Counted from the first letter of the stretch, positions 48,572 through 57,701 are shown. The stretch is DNA of 63,502 nt from SIG607 sp045537575 (GCA_045537575.1 JAZSPU010000008.1:1-63502), one strand, 5' to 3'. The notes: generated by a model not told the origin, from the letters alone. Numbers and translations are program-made.

Positions 48572-50122
48572 ATGGACTATTTGCCTTACATTATAGGCGG
48601 TGTAGTTGCAGTAGTACTTGCCGTAATAGGCTTTATTATTGGTATGTCCTATAGACGTAAATCCGACGATAAAGCTATCGGCTCTGCTAAAGAAGAAGCA
48701 AAGCGTATTCTCAGCGATGCAATGAAGACCGCCGAAACCAAGAAGAAAGAACTTCTTGTTGAGGCCAAAGACGAGGTTTTACGTCTTCGTCAGGAGAATG
48801 ACAAGGAACTGCGTGAACGTCGCAGTGATATCCAACGTCAAGAACACAGACTCCAACAAAAAGAAGAAAATCTTGACAAAAAAATCGACAATCTTGAAGC
48901 AAAAGAAGAAAAATTACAGCTTCGCGCAAAGGAAATTGACGAAAAAATCGAGGAGTGCGAACGTCTTAAAAAGAGCCAGATGGAGCTTCTTGAACGTATT
49001 TCCGGCTTTACCGTAGAACAGGCTAAGGAGCATTTACTTTCTATGCTTGACGGTGAACTTGCTCACGAAAAGGCTGTAAAGGTGCTTGAGTACGAACAGC
49101 AGACCAAGGAAGATTCTGAAAAAATTGCAAGAGAAATTGTTGCTCACGCTATTCAGCGTTGCGCCGCAGATCACTCTTCCGAGGTTACAGTTTCTGTTGT
49201 TGCTCTGCCCAATGATGAAATGAAGGGTAGAATTATCGGTAGAGAGGGTAGAAACATCCGCGCTCTTGAAACTGCAACGGGTGTTGACCTTATTATTGAT
49301 GATACTCCCGAAGCAATTACCCTTAGCAGTTTTGATCCCGTTCGCAGAGAAATTGCACGTATAACCCTTGAAAAGCTTATTCTCGACGGTAGAATCCATC
49401 CCGCTCGTATTGAAGAAATGGTTGCAAAAGCAACTGCTGAGGTTGAAGCTACCATTAAGCAGGAAGGCGAACGCGCTATGATAGATGCAGGCGTACATAA
49501 CCTTCATCCTGAGCTTATTAAGCTTCTCGGTAAGCTTCATTACCGTACAAGTTATGGACAGAACGTGCTTAATCATTCTATGGAGGTTTGCCATATTTCA
49601 GGTCTTATTGCCGCTGAAATGGGCGCAGACGTTGCTCTTGCAAAACGTGCAGGTCTTCTCCACGATATTGGTAAAGCTCTTGACCACGAGCAAGAAGGTT
49701 CACATATTCAGCTGGGTGTTGAGGTTGCCAAGAAGTGCAGAGAAAACGAGGGTGTTATTCACGCTATTCATGCTCACCACGGCGAAGTTGAAGCAAAGAC
49801 GGTTGTTGCTTGTATAGTTCAGGCTGCCGATGCTATTTCTGCCGCTCGTCCGGGAGCAAGAAGAGAAAACATTGAAAACTACATTAAACGCCTTGAAAAG
49901 CTTGAGGAAATCGCCAATTCCTTTAACGGTGTTGAAACATCTTTTGCAATTCAGGCCGGTAGAGAAATTCGTATAGTTGTTAAGCCCGAAATGGTTAACG
50001 ATGACCAGATGGTGCTTATCGCTCACGATATTGCCGCAAGAATTGAAAAAGAACTTGAGTATCCCGGTCAGATTAAAGTAAATCTTATCCGTGAAAACCG
50101 AGTTGTAGATTACGCTAAATAA
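48572..50122 (+). CDS. rny: Ribonuclease Y
   Basis: RNase Y is the membrane-bound endonuclease that starts mRNA decay in many Firmicutes. The 516-residue product has an N-terminal membrane span (about 5-25), a long charged coiled coil (about 30-200), a KH domain (IIGREGRNIRALETATGVDLIIDDTP) and an HD domain (RAGLLHDIGKALDHE, HAIHAHHGE). The length is standard. It has its own promoter, long leader and terminator. Confidence 0.97.
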   Translation: MDYLPYIIGGVVAVVLAVIGFIIGMSYRRKSDDKAIGSAKEEAKRILSDAMKTAETKKKELLVEAKDEVLRLRQENDKELRERRSDIQRQEHRLQQKEENLDKKIDNLEAKEEKLQLRAKEIDEKIEECERLKKSQMELLERISGFTVEQAKEHLLSMLDGELAHEKAVKVLEYEQQTKEDSEKIAREIVAHAIQRCAADHSSEVTVSVVALPNDEMKGRIIGREGRNIRALETATGVDLIIDDTPEAITLSSFDPVRREIARITLEKLILDGRIHPARIEEMVAKATAEVEATIKQEGERAMIDAGVHNLHPELIKLLGKLHYRTSYGQNVLNHSMEVCHISGLIAAEMGADVALAKRAGLLHDIGKALDHEQEGSHIQLGVEVAKKCRENEGVIHAIHAHHGEVEAKTVVACIVQAADAISAARPGARRENIENYIKRLEKLEEIANSFNGVETSFAIQAGREIRIVVKPEMVNDDQMVLIAHDIAARIEKELEYPGQIKVNLIRENRVVDYAK

Positions 50123-50124
50123 AT

Positions 50125-50155
50125 TAAAAAATCCGAGATTTTCTCGGATTTTTTT
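50125..50155. terminator. Terminator after rny
   Basis: AAAAATCCGAGA with its complement, short T loop, T7. Confidence 0.9.
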
Positions 50156-50156
50156 A

Positions 50157-50185
50157 TTGACAAATTTTGACTTTTGTAGTATTAT
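50157..50185 (+). promoter_or_regulatory. Promoter TTGACA-N17-TATTAT (feo operon)
   Basis: -35 TTGACA (50157-50162), -10 TATTAT (50180-50185), directly upstream of two palindromes. Confidence 0.8.
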
Positions 50186-50194
50186 ACTAATGAA

Positions 50195-50244
50195 GTTAGC
50201 ATCTGCTAACTAAAATTTTGCGATTGCGGTTAGCATCTGCTAAC
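50195..50244. promoter_or_regulatory. Two identical operators upstream of feoA
   Basis: GTTAGCATCTGCTAAC occurs at 50195-50210 and again at 50229-50244, perfect palindromes 34 bases apart in the transcribed leader. The TTAG/CTAA half-sites resemble DtxR/IdeR/MntR-type metal repressor boxes, as expected for an iron-uptake operon. Confidence 0.8.
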
Positions 50245-50261
50245 TGCCTAGGAGAAAAAGA

Positions 50262-50483
50262 ATGAACACACTTAAAGAAGTACGCGTCGGCAGTACCGTA
50301 AAGGTAGTAAAGGTACATGGCGAAGGCGCAATAAAGCGCAGAATAATGGATATGGGCATAACCAAGGGTACGCGTATTTACGTAAGAAAGGTGGCTCCCC
50401 TTGGGGATCCTTTTGAACTTCAGGTCAGAGGGTACGAGTTATCCCTTAGAAAAGCTGATGCCGAAATGGTAGAAGTGGAATAG
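50262..50483 (+). CDS. feoA: Ferrous iron transport protein A
   Basis: The 73-residue product has the SH3-like FeoA pattern: GSTVKVVKVHGEGAIKRRIMDMGITKGTRIYVRKVAPLGDPFELQVRGYELSLRKADAEMVEV. It is a cytoplasmic partner of FeoB. GGAG precedes the start by 8 bases. feoB begins 10 bases after the stop. Confidence 0.95.
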   Translation: MNTLKEVRVGSTVKVVKVHGEGAIKRRIMDMGITKGTRIYVRKVAPLGDPFELQVRGYELSLRKADAEMVEVE

Positions 50484-50493
50484 GAGAAATAAA

Positions 50494-52599
50494 ATGAGTA
50501 TAAAAATTGCTCTTGCGGGAAATCCTAATTGCGGAAAAACTACCCTTTTTAATGTGCTTACCGGCTCTAATCAGTATGTAGGCAACTGGCCTGGTGTAAC
50601 GGTTGAAAAAAAGGAAGGAAAACTTAAAAAGAATGAAAATGTAATTCTTACCGACCTTCCGGGCATTTATTCTTTATCACCCTATACACCCGAGGAGGTA
50701 GTTGCAAGAAATTATCTTGTAAATGAACGTCCCGACGTAATTTTAAATATAGTTGACGGCACTAATATCGAAAGAAATCTTTATTTAACCACTCAGCTTA
50801 TGGAACTTGGAATCCCCGTAGCGATTGCCATAAATATGATGGACGTTGTCAGAAAAAACGGCGATAAATTCGATATTGAAAGGCTGAGTTTTTCCCTTCG
50901 CTGTCCTATAACCGAAATATCTGCCCTTAAGGGTGAGGGGATAGAAGAAGCGATAGAAAAGGCAATAGCCTTGGCTGGAAAAGAGGTTCTTCCCGAGCAT
51001 ATTTTCTCGGGCGACGTTGAACACGCTGTTGCTCATATAGAAGAGGCGGCCATACACGATATGGATGACAAAAAGCAAAGATGGTACGCCATTAAGATTT
51101 TTGAACGAGACATAATGGTCAGAGAAAATCTTAATCTTGATTCAAAGGTTCTAGAGCATATCGAAAAGGATATACGTCACGTTGAAATGCATTTTGACGA
51201 CGATGCTGAAAGCGTTATTATAAATGAACGCTATGAATATATCGAAAAACTACTTAAAGACTGCTATAAGAAAAGGAGTATCGGCAGACTTTCTGTTTCC
51301 GATAAAATCGACAAGGTGGTTACTAACCGCTTCCTTGCTCTTCCGATTTTTGCACTTGCAATGTTTTTGGTGTACTACATATCTATCGGTTCAATAGGCA
51401 ACTGGTCGGTTGGCTTTATGAACGATAAACTTTTCGGTGAATGGATAATTCCTGCAGCTAAAAGCGGTCTTGTGGCTCTTGGCACTCAGCCGTGGCTTAA
51501 TAGCCTTATAAGTGAAGGAATTTTAGGCGGCGTGGGTGCGGTGCTTGGTTTTGTACCGCAGATGCTTATTCTCTTCCTTATGCTTTCTTTACTGGAAGAC
51601 TGCGGATATATGTCAAGGGTTGCCTTTATAATGGATAAGGTTTTCAGAAAGTTCGGACTTTCGGGAAAATCCTTTATACCGTTGCTTGTTGGTTCAGGCT
51701 GTAGTGTGCCGGGAATTATGGCAAGTCGTACCATTGATCAGGAAAGAGACAGAAAAATAACCGTTATGACCACAAGCTTTATTCCTTGCGGCGCCAAAAT
51801 GCCTATAGTAGGACTTGTTGCGGGAGCCCTTTTCAAAGGCAGTGCCATAATTGCAGTTTCTGCCTATTTTATAGGTGTGGTTTCGGTTATTATTTCGGGA
51901 ATAATTCTTAAAAAGACAAAGGCGCTGGGAGGCAAACCTTCTCCTTTTGTTATGGAGCTTCCTGCATATCACGCGCCTCTTGCTTCAAACGTTGCAAGAA
52001 CTGTTTGGGACCGCGGCTGGTCTTACGTTAAACGTGCAGGTACCGTTATTCTTGCCGCAAGTGTAATTATATGGCTTTTGAATAATCTTACCTTTACGGG
52101 CGGACTGCACTATATCGGAGAGTCGGAAGAAACGTCCATACTAAGTGTACTTGGTGAATTTATTGCTGTTATTTTTAAACCCTTGGGCTTTGGAAATTGG
52201 CAGGCAAGTATTGCAACCATATTAGGACTTATGGCAAAAGAAGAAATCGTCGGTGTGTTTGGCGCTCTTGGAATGGGTTCTGCCGAAAACGCTTTTGCCC
52301 AGATTATGGGCGGAAAACTTGCAGGATATTCCTTTATGGTATTTAATCTTCTTTGTGCTCCTTGCTTTGCGGCCATGGGCGCTATCAGAAGAGAAATGAA
52401 CAGCGCAAAGTGGACTATGGGCGCTATTGGTTATTTGTGCGCTTTTGCTTACGGCGTATGCCTTATGATTTATCAGTTCGGACTTTGGTTTACCGTAGAG
52501 GGCGGAAACGTTATAGGTACGGTATTTGCCGCATTAACACTTTTGTTTGCCCTTTATATGCTTTTACGTAAAGATAAATACAGAAAAAAGCAGGTGTAA
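50494..52599 (+). CDS. feoB: Ferrous iron transporter B
   Basis: FeoB imports Fe2+ using a GTPase-linked membrane pore. The 701-residue product has G1 GNPNCGKTT (8-16), G3 DLPGIYSL, G4 INMMD, then Gate regions with LLVGSGCSVPGIMASR and IPCGAKMPIV and about ten membrane spans. It ends without a fused FeoC; a small Cys-rich peptide gene follows 2 bases later. Confidence 0.96.
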   Translation: MSIKIALAGNPNCGKTTLFNVLTGSNQYVGNWPGVTVEKKEGKLKKNENVILTDLPGIYSLSPYTPEEVVARNYLVNERPDVILNIVDGTNIERNLYLTTQLMELGIPVAIAINMMDVVRKNGDKFDIERLSFSLRCPITEISALKGEGIEEAIEKAIALAGKEVLPEHIFSGDVEHAVAHIEEAAIHDMDDKKQRWYAIKIFERDIMVRENLNLDSKVLEHIEKDIRHVEMHFDDDAESVIINERYEYIEKLLKDCYKKRSIGRLSVSDKIDKVVTNRFLALPIFALAMFLVYYISIGSIGNWSVGFMNDKLFGEWIIPAAKSGLVALGTQPWLNSLISEGILGGVGAVLGFVPQMLILFLMLSLLEDCGYMSRVAFIMDKVFRKFGLSGKSFIPLLVGSGCSVPGIMASRTIDQERDRKITVMTTSFIPCGAKMPIVGLVAGALFKGSAIIAVSAYFIGVVSVIISGIILKKTKALGGKPSPFVMELPAYHAPLASNVARTVWDRGWSYVKRAGTVILAASVIIWLLNNLTFTGGLHYIGESEETSILSVLGEFIAVIFKPLGFGNWQASIATILGLMAKEEIVGVFGALGMGSAENAFAQIMGGKLAGYSFMVFNLLCAPCFAAMGAIRREMNSAKWTMGAIGYLCAFAYGVCLMIYQFGLWFTVEGGNVIGTVFAALTLLFALYMLLRKDKYRKKQV

Positions 52600-52601
52600 T
52601 T

Positions 52602-52751
52602 ATGTGGCCGACAATCATTATATCTATCATAATTGCCGCTTTGGTGATAGCAATTATTGTAAATGAAATAGTAAAAAAGAAAAAAGGCAAGGGTTCTTGC
52701 TCCTGCGGTTGTGGCGGGTGCGCTATGAAAAACGTCTGTCACAAAAAATAA
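52602..52751 (+). CDS. FeoB-associated Cys-rich membrane peptide
   Basis: This short gene encodes 49 residues: MWPTIIISIIIAALVIAIIV (one membrane span), a Lys-rich turn, then a cysteine cluster SCSCGCGGCAMKNVCHK. It matches the family of FeoB-associated Cys-rich proteins that follow feoB in Clostridia and are thought to help Fe2+ handling or FeoB assembly. It starts 2 bases after the feoB stop, with GGTG six bases upstream. Confidence 0.92.
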   Translation: MWPTIIISIIIAALVIAIIVNEIVKKKKGKGSCSCGCGGCAMKNVCHKK

Positions 52752-52755
52752 CTTT

Positions 52756-52784
52756 AAAAAACTATCCGTTAGGATAGTTTTTTT
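52756..52784. terminator. Terminator after the feo operon
   Basis: ACTATCC and GGATAGT with a GTTA loop, A6/T7 flanks. Confidence 0.88.
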
Positions 52785-52785
52785 G

Positions 52786-52814
52786 TTGCGGAGAAAAGAA
52801 AAATCATATATAAT
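52786..52814 (+). promoter_or_regulatory. Promoter TTGCGG-N17-TATAAT (mnmA)
   Basis: -10 TATAAT at 52809-52814 is perfect; -35 TTGCGG (52786-52791) is weak. Confidence 0.5.
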
Positions 52815-52829
52815 ATATTCGGTGATTTA

Positions 52830-53879
52830 ATGAAAAAGGTTATTATAGGAATGAGCGGCGGAGTTGATTCTTCTGTAGCGGCTGCTGTTTTAAAGGAACA
52901 GGGCTTTGAAGTAATCGGCGTTACGCTGTCTCTTTACAGAGAAATCGCAACTGACGGCGCAACTGATGATTTAAGGGACGCAAAAGCTGTTTGCGAAAAA
53001 ATCGGAATTGAGCATATAGTAGTTGACAGAAGAGAGCTTTTCTGTAAAAAGGTTATTGATAATTTTGTTTCTTCTTATGAAGCGGGCGAAACCCCGAATC
53101 CCTGTATAGTTTGCAATAAAGAAGTGAAATTCAATGAAATGCTCAGCCTTGCAGATGAACTGGGCGCTGATTTTGTTGCAACGGGACATTATAGTAAAAT
53201 AGAAAAAAACGATGACGGAATATATCTTCTTAAAAAGCCTGAGGACAGCAGTAAGGACCAGACCTATATGCTTTATAAACTCACCCAAAGTCAGCTTAGC
53301 AGAATTTTAATGCCCCTGAGCGCTCTTACAAAGGAGCAGGTGAGGGAAAAGGCGCGAGAACTTGGTTTAGAGGTTGCTGACCGCCCCGACAGTCAGGATA
53401 TATGCTTTGTGCCTGACGGAGACTATGCAGGTTTTATTGAGCGCTATAAAAACAAAACCTATATGGAAGGCGATTATATTCTGCCTGACGGCAAAAAGGT
53501 AGGTAGGCATAAAGGTATGATACGCTATACCGTAGGTCAGCGAAAGGGACTTGGTATTGCTCTGGGTAAACCTGCCTTTGTAATCAGTAAAAACGCTGAG
53601 AATAATCAGGTTATGATAAGTGATGACGAATCGTTACTCTTTAATAATATAGTGCATTTAAAGGACGTTAATTTTATTCCTTTTGAAAAACCTGAAGGTG
53701 AAATCAGAGTGACGGCAAAGCTAAGATATCGCCATAAAGAAGCCCCTGCAGTTTTAAAGGCGGAAGGGGAAAAGGGAGCAGTTCTTATCTTCGACGAGCC
53801 TCAGCGTGCCGCCGCGCCTGGACAGTCGGCAGTGTTTTATGACGCAGATACAGTTATCGGTGGAGGTACAATAGTATGA
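52830..53879 (+). CDS. mnmA: tRNA-specific 2-thiouridylase MnmA
   Basis: MnmA places sulfur on U34 of tRNA Lys, Glu and Gln. The 349-residue product has the PP-loop SGGVDSS (9-15), the catalytic Cys in NPCIVCNKEVKF, the tRNA-binding ATGHY, and the second Cys in DSQDICFVPDGDY. The ribosome site is GGTG. Its stop overlaps the LUD gene by 4 bases. Confidence 0.96.
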   Translation: MKKVIIGMSGGVDSSVAAAVLKEQGFEVIGVTLSLYREIATDGATDDLRDAKAVCEKIGIEHIVVDRRELFCKKVIDNFVSSYEAGETPNPCIVCNKEVKFNEMLSLADELGADFVATGHYSKIEKNDDGIYLLKKPEDSSKDQTYMLYKLTQSQLSRILMPLSALTKEQVREKARELGLEVADRPDSQDICFVPDGDYAGFIERYKNKTYMEGDYILPDGKKVGRHKGMIRYTVGQRKGLGIALGKPAFVISKNAENNQVMISDDESLLFNNIVHLKDVNFIPFEKPEGEIRVTAKLRYRHKEAPAVLKAEGEKGAVLIFDEPQRAAAPGQSAVFYDADTVIGGGTIV

Positions 53880-54520
53880 ACGAACAAATAAAAAATACAA
53901 TGGATGCGCTAAAAAGAAACAATATGGTTCCTTTTTATGCTGAAAATAAAGAAGAAGCCCTAGAAATTTTAAAAGGTCTTATAAAAGAAAACGACCTTAT
54001 AGGTCTTGGCGGAAGTGTGACCTTGAAGGAAATCGGCGCAACAGGTTTGGTTCGCGGCGGCGGATATAATATAATTGACCGCTATGATGAAAATCTTACG
54101 GCTGAGGAAAGAAGTGAGTGTCTCAGAAAAGCATTGCTTAGCGATGTATTTTTAACCTCCAGTAATGCAATAAGCGAAAAGGGTGAGCTTATAAACGTTG
54201 ACGGCTTTGGAAACCGCGGCGCCGCTCTTGTTTACGGGCCCAAAAGCGTTGTTGTGGTTGTTGGCAAAAATAAAATAGTTAAAGATGCCGAGGAAGGCTT
54301 TCGCCGTATAAAAGAAATTGCCGCACCTAAAAACTGTCAGAGACTTAATAAAAATAATTATTGCGCTTATAAAAACGAATGTATGGCTGTTAACGGCGAG
54401 TCTCTTTCTGACGGCTGTAAAAGTGAAAGCAGAATTTGTTGCAGTTATATAGTACAGTCCTTTCAGCTTATTAAAGACAGAATAAAAGTAATAATTTGTA
54501 ACGAAGACTTAGGTTATTAA
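53876..54520 (+). CDS. LUD-domain protein (LutC/YkgG family)
   Basis: The 214-residue product has the LUD fold pattern: N-terminal helix, NNMVPFYAENKEEALEIL, GLGGSVTLKEIG and NVDGFGNRGAALVYGPKSVVVVVGKNKIV. In LutABC this domain belongs to L-lactate oxidation, but stand-alone members like this one are common in Clostridia, with no LutA/LutB here. The four C-terminal cysteines (CQRLNKNNYCAYKNEC, ICCSY) could bind a metal or cluster. The function is not established. Confidence 0.88.
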   Translation: MNEQIKNTMDALKRNNMVPFYAENKEEALEILKGLIKENDLIGLGGSVTLKEIGATGLVRGGGYNIIDRYDENLTAEERSECLRKALLSDVFLTSSNAISEKGELINVDGFGNRGAALVYGPKSVVVVVGKNKIVKDAEEGFRRIKEIAAPKNCQRLNKNNYCAYKNECMAVNGESLSDGCKSESRICCSYIVQSFQLIKDRIKVIICNEDLGY

Positions 54521-54529
54521 ATAAACTTT

Positions 54530-54564
54530 AAAAGCATACTTCTTAATAGGGGGTATGTTTTTTT
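54530..54564 (+). terminator. Hairpin with T7 directly before the DD-peptidase start
   Basis: AAAA-G-CATAC pairs with GTATG-TTTT (bulged G) around an 11-13 base loop that holds AGGGGG, the only ribosome site for ATG 54565. It looks like a terminator for the mnmA operon that also serves as the leader of the next gene. Confidence 0.55.
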
Positions 54565-55755
54565 ATGAAAAAATTTTTAGCACTTTTTATCTGTTTTGCT
54601 CTTATTTTTACAATAAAGGTTGATGCGCAAATAATAAGCGAAGAAGAGGTGGATTATTCTCCCCTTCCCGTTGTAAGCGAACTTGAAGTGGGAGTGCCGC
54701 TCAGCAACGTAAAAAGCGCCGTACTTATGGATGCGGATTCGGGCAAGATTCTCTTTACCGAAAATGCCGATGAAAAGCTTCCGCCGGCTTCCATTACCAA
54801 AATAATGTCTCTGCTTCTTGTTATGGAAGCTATAGAAAACGGACAGTTTACCTATGAAACGGTGCTTACCTGCAGTGATACGGCGGCAAAGCTGGGGGGA
54901 AGTCAGATATGGCTTGAACCGGGCGAAGAAATGACGGTAAACGACCTTATAAAAGCGGTTGCGGTGGTTTCGGCAAACGATGCTACTGTGCTTCTTGCCG
55001 AAGCGGTGGCAGGAAGTGAAGAGGGCTTTGTTGCACTTATGAACTCTAAGGCAAAAAGTCTTGGTATGAATAGTACAAATTTTATAAATTCAACGGGACT
55101 TGACGCTGAAAATCACTACAGCAGTGCCTATGACGTAGCGCTTATGTCAAAAGAACTTTTAAAGCACAAAAAAATCACCGAATATACTACCGTTTGGATG
55201 GATACGCTCAGAAACGGCGAGTCACAGCTGGTAAGCACAAATAAGCTTGTTCGTTTTTATAACGGCTGTACGGGACTTAAAACCGGTACTACCGCTGATG
55301 CAGGCTATTGCCTTTCTGCCAGTGCCAGTCGCGACGGATTAAATCTTATAGCGGTGGCTATGGGCGCCGATACAAGCGCTAATCGTTTTTCCGCCTGTCA
55401 AAAGCTTCTTAATTTTGGCTTTGCCAATTATTGTAACGCGCAGATTAATACTAATGAAAATCTGCCCGAAACGGTTGCTGTCAAAAAGGGAACAAAACGC
55501 AGTGTGCCTATAGAAAAAAGTGAAAATTATTATGCGCTTATAAAGAAAAACCAAAAGGAAAAAATAAAAACAGAGGTGATTATTCCCGAATATGTAACGG
55601 CGCCCATTAAAAAAGGCGACAAAATCGGAGAACTGCGTATTCTTTGCGACGGCGAAGAAATAGGAGTTTTGCCGATTAATGCAAATGAAGACGTCTATGG
55701 TATCAATATATGGCGTTCTTTTGCTATATTGCTCAAGTATTTATTGACCCCCTAG
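54565..55755 (+). CDS. D-alanyl-D-alanine carboxypeptidase (PBP5/DacF type)
   Basis: The enzyme trims the terminal D-Ala from peptidoglycan pentapeptides outside the cell. The 396-residue product has a signal peptide (about 1-21) and the three penicillin-binding motifs SITK (Ser76-Lys79), SAN (from Ser136) and KTGT in LKTGTTADAG. A C-terminal beta domain and an amphipathic end (WRSFAILLKYLLTP) follow, as in PBP5, for membrane attachment. Confidence 0.95.
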   Translation: MKKFLALFICFALIFTIKVDAQIISEEEVDYSPLPVVSELEVGVPLSNVKSAVLMDADSGKILFTENADEKLPPASITKIMSLLLVMEAIENGQFTYETVLTCSDTAAKLGGSQIWLEPGEEMTVNDLIKAVAVVSANDATVLLAEAVAGSEEGFVALMNSKAKSLGMNSTNFINSTGLDAENHYSSAYDVALMSKELLKHKKITEYTTVWMDTLRNGESQLVSTNKLVRFYNGCTGLKTGTTADAGYCLSASASRDGLNLIAVAMGADTSANRFSACQKLLNFGFANYCNAQINTNENLPETVAVKKGTKRSVPIEKSENYYALIKKNQKEKIKTEVIIPEYVTAPIKKGDKIGELRILCDGEEIGVLPINANEDVYGINIWRSFAILLKYLLTP

Positions 55756-55798
55756 GGTAAAAATTGTGAAAATTTTCTAAAAAAATTAAATTTTCTAG

Positions 55799-55827
55799 TT
55801 GAAAATTAACGGGTTTTATAGTACAAT
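55799..55827 (+). promoter_or_regulatory. Promoter TTGAAA-N17-TACAAT (pgi)
   Basis: -35 TTGAAA (55799-55804), -10 TACAAT (55822-55827), about 28 bases before the ATG. Confidence 0.75.
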
Positions 55828-55855
55828 AAGAATAACAAATTCAAGGAGACTCATA

Positions 55856-57196
55856 ATGGCAATTAAATTTAGTTTTGATTATGCAAACGATTTTCTTAAC
55901 GAAAACGATATAGTGGGCATATCACCTGCAATATATGCTGCTCACGATACGCTTGAAAATAAAAACGGTCTCGGTAATGATTTTCTCGGTTGGATAACAC
56001 TTCCCTTTGATTATGATAAAGAGGAATTTGAGAGAATTAAAAAATCAGCCGAAAAGATCAAAAATGACACCGACGTTCTTATAGTTATCGGTATTGGCGG
56101 CAGTTACCTTGGCGCAAGAGCTGCTATCGAATTTTTGAAAGGACCTTTTTATAACAATCTTAAAGGAAATGCTCCCGAAATTTATTTCGCAGGCAATTCC
56201 ATAAGCGGTTCTTATCTTAACGATATTCTCGCTCTATGTGAAGGCAAACGCGTTTCCCTTAATATTATTTCCAAAAGCGGTACTACTACCGAGCCTGCCG
56301 TTGCTTTCAGAGTACTCAGAAAGTTTATGGAGGAAAAATACGGCGAGGAGGAAGCCGCAAAGCGCATTTACTGCACTACAGATCGCGCGAGAGGTACTTT
56401 AAAACAACTTGCTGACGAAAAGGGTTACGAGTGCTTCGTAGTTCCCGATGACGTAGGCGGACGTTTTTCAGTTCTTACCGCAGTGGGACTTCTCCCCATT
56501 GCCGCCGCAGGCGCTGATATTGACGCTCTTATGAAGGGCGCTCAGGAAGCTTCTAAGGAATACGGAGTAAAGGATATTGCTAAAAACGAATGTTATCAGT
56601 ATGCCGCTATCCGTAATGCCTTTTACAGAAAGGGTAAATCGGTTGAAATGCTTGTAAGCTACGAACCCCGATTTACTATGATGGCTGAATGGTACAAACA
56701 GCTTTTCGGCGAGAGCGAAGGCAAGGATAACAAGGGTATTTTCCCCGCAGCTGTTACATTTTCTACCGACCTTCACTCAATGGGACAGTATATTCAGGAT
56801 GGCAGCCGTATTCTTTTTGAAACAGTTGTTAACATTGCAGATACAGGCAGCGACCTTGTTATCGAAAAGGAAGAAAACGACGGTGACGGACTTAACTTCC
56901 TTGCAGGAAAGCCCATGTCCTTTGTTAATCAAAAGGCATTTGAGGGTACGGTACTTGCTCATACCGACGGCGGTGTGCCTAACCTTGTTATAAACGTAGA
57001 TAAGGCTGACGAAGAAAACCTTGGAAGACTTATTTACTTCTTTGAAAAGGCTTGTGCAATTTCGGGCTATGTTTTAGGCGTTAATCCCTTTGACCAACCC
57101 GGTGTTGAAAGCTATAAGAAAAATATGTTTGCTCTTCTCGGTAAGCCCGGTTTTGAGACTGAAAAGGCTAACCTTGAAAAGAGATTAGGAAAGTAA
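55856..57196 (+). CDS. pgi: Glucose-6-phosphate isomerase
   Basis: Pgi interconverts glucose 6-phosphate and fructose 6-phosphate. The product from ATG 55856 (AAGGAG upstream; the earlier start overlaps the promoter) is 446 residues, the short Firmicutes/Thermotoga length. Motifs are GIGGSYLGARAAIEFL, SKSGTTTEPAVAFR, DDVGGRFSVLTAVGLLP and the C-terminal EKACAISGYVLGVNPFDQPGVESYKK. Confidence 0.97.
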   Translation: MAIKFSFDYANDFLNENDIVGISPAIYAAHDTLENKNGLGNDFLGWITLPFDYDKEEFERIKKSAEKIKNDTDVLIVIGIGGSYLGARAAIEFLKGPFYNNLKGNAPEIYFAGNSISGSYLNDILALCEGKRVSLNIISKSGTTTEPAVAFRVLRKFMEEKYGEEEAAKRIYCTTDRARGTLKQLADEKGYECFVVPDDVGGRFSVLTAVGLLPIAAAGADIDALMKGAQEASKEYGVKDIAKNECYQYAAIRNAFYRKGKSVEMLVSYEPRFTMMAEWYKQLFGESEGKDNKGIFPAAVTFSTDLHSMGQYIQDGSRILFETVVNIADTGSDLVIEKEENDGDGLNFLAGKPMSFVNQKAFEGTVLAHTDGGVPNLVINVDKADEENLGRLIYFFEKACAISGYVLGVNPFDQPGVESYKKNMFALLGKPGFETEKANLEKRLGK

Positions 57197-57238
57197 AATA
57201 TCCGCTTTAAGCGGTGAATATAAAAGGAGCTGGTTATT

Positions 57239-57652
57239 ATGGTAAAAATCATCATTGGTAAAAAGGGTTCCGGCAAAACCAAACGTTTAATGGATGTTGT
57301 GAACGCTGCCGCAGAAAAGAGCAACGGTTGTGTTGTATGCTTTGAGCAGGGCGATACTTTAAAGTTTAATATTACCCATAAAGTAAGACTTATTGACGCT
57401 GACCATTATGGAGTATCAGGCTTTGATGCCTATTACGGAATGATTTGCGGCGTATGTGCAGGTAATTACGACGTTACCGACGTATTCGGTGATGCTACTC
57501 TTCGCATCGGTTCTCGTGATTATGCAGAGCTTGAAAACTTCCTTAAAAGAATAGAGGCTCTTTCTAAAGAAACAAATATTGAATTCTTCTTTACCGTTTC
57601 TGCAAATGAAGATGAACTTCCCGCTGCGGTTCTTGCTTACGTAGAAAAATAA
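57239..57652 (+). CDS. Small P-loop protein of unknown function
   Basis: The 137-residue product begins MVKIIIGKKGSGKTKRL with a perfect Walker A (GKKGSGKT, 7-14). Only a short fold follows, with no clear Walker B; VSANEDELP near the end may be a sensor-type turn. It is too short for a known kinase or AAA domain. It lies 42 bases after pgi (AAGGAG upstream) and probably shares its transcript. Conserved small P-loop proteins of this kind are often left as hypothetical. Confidence 0.75.
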   Translation: MVKIIIGKKGSGKTKRLMDVVNAAAEKSNGCVVCFEQGDTLKFNITHKVRLIDADHYGVSGFDAYYGMICGVCAGNYDVTDVFGDATLRIGSRDYAELENFLKRIEALSKETNIEFFFTVSANEDELPAAVLAYVEK

Positions 57653-57668
57653 CTTAATTGTAATAATC

Positions 57669-57700
57669 AAAAACTGCTCAGAGTTTCTGAGCAGTTTTTT
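57669..57700. terminator. Terminator after the pgi transcript
   Basis: AACTGCTCAGA and TCTGAGCAGTT with a 3-base loop, A5/T6 flanks. Confidence 0.9.
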
Positions 57701-57701
57701 G

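Noticed and set aside
49034..49594. 186-codon minus-strand frame inside rny
   Set aside because: Antisense to the KH and HD region of RNase Y; Asn/Cys/Phe-rich translation typical of a shadow.
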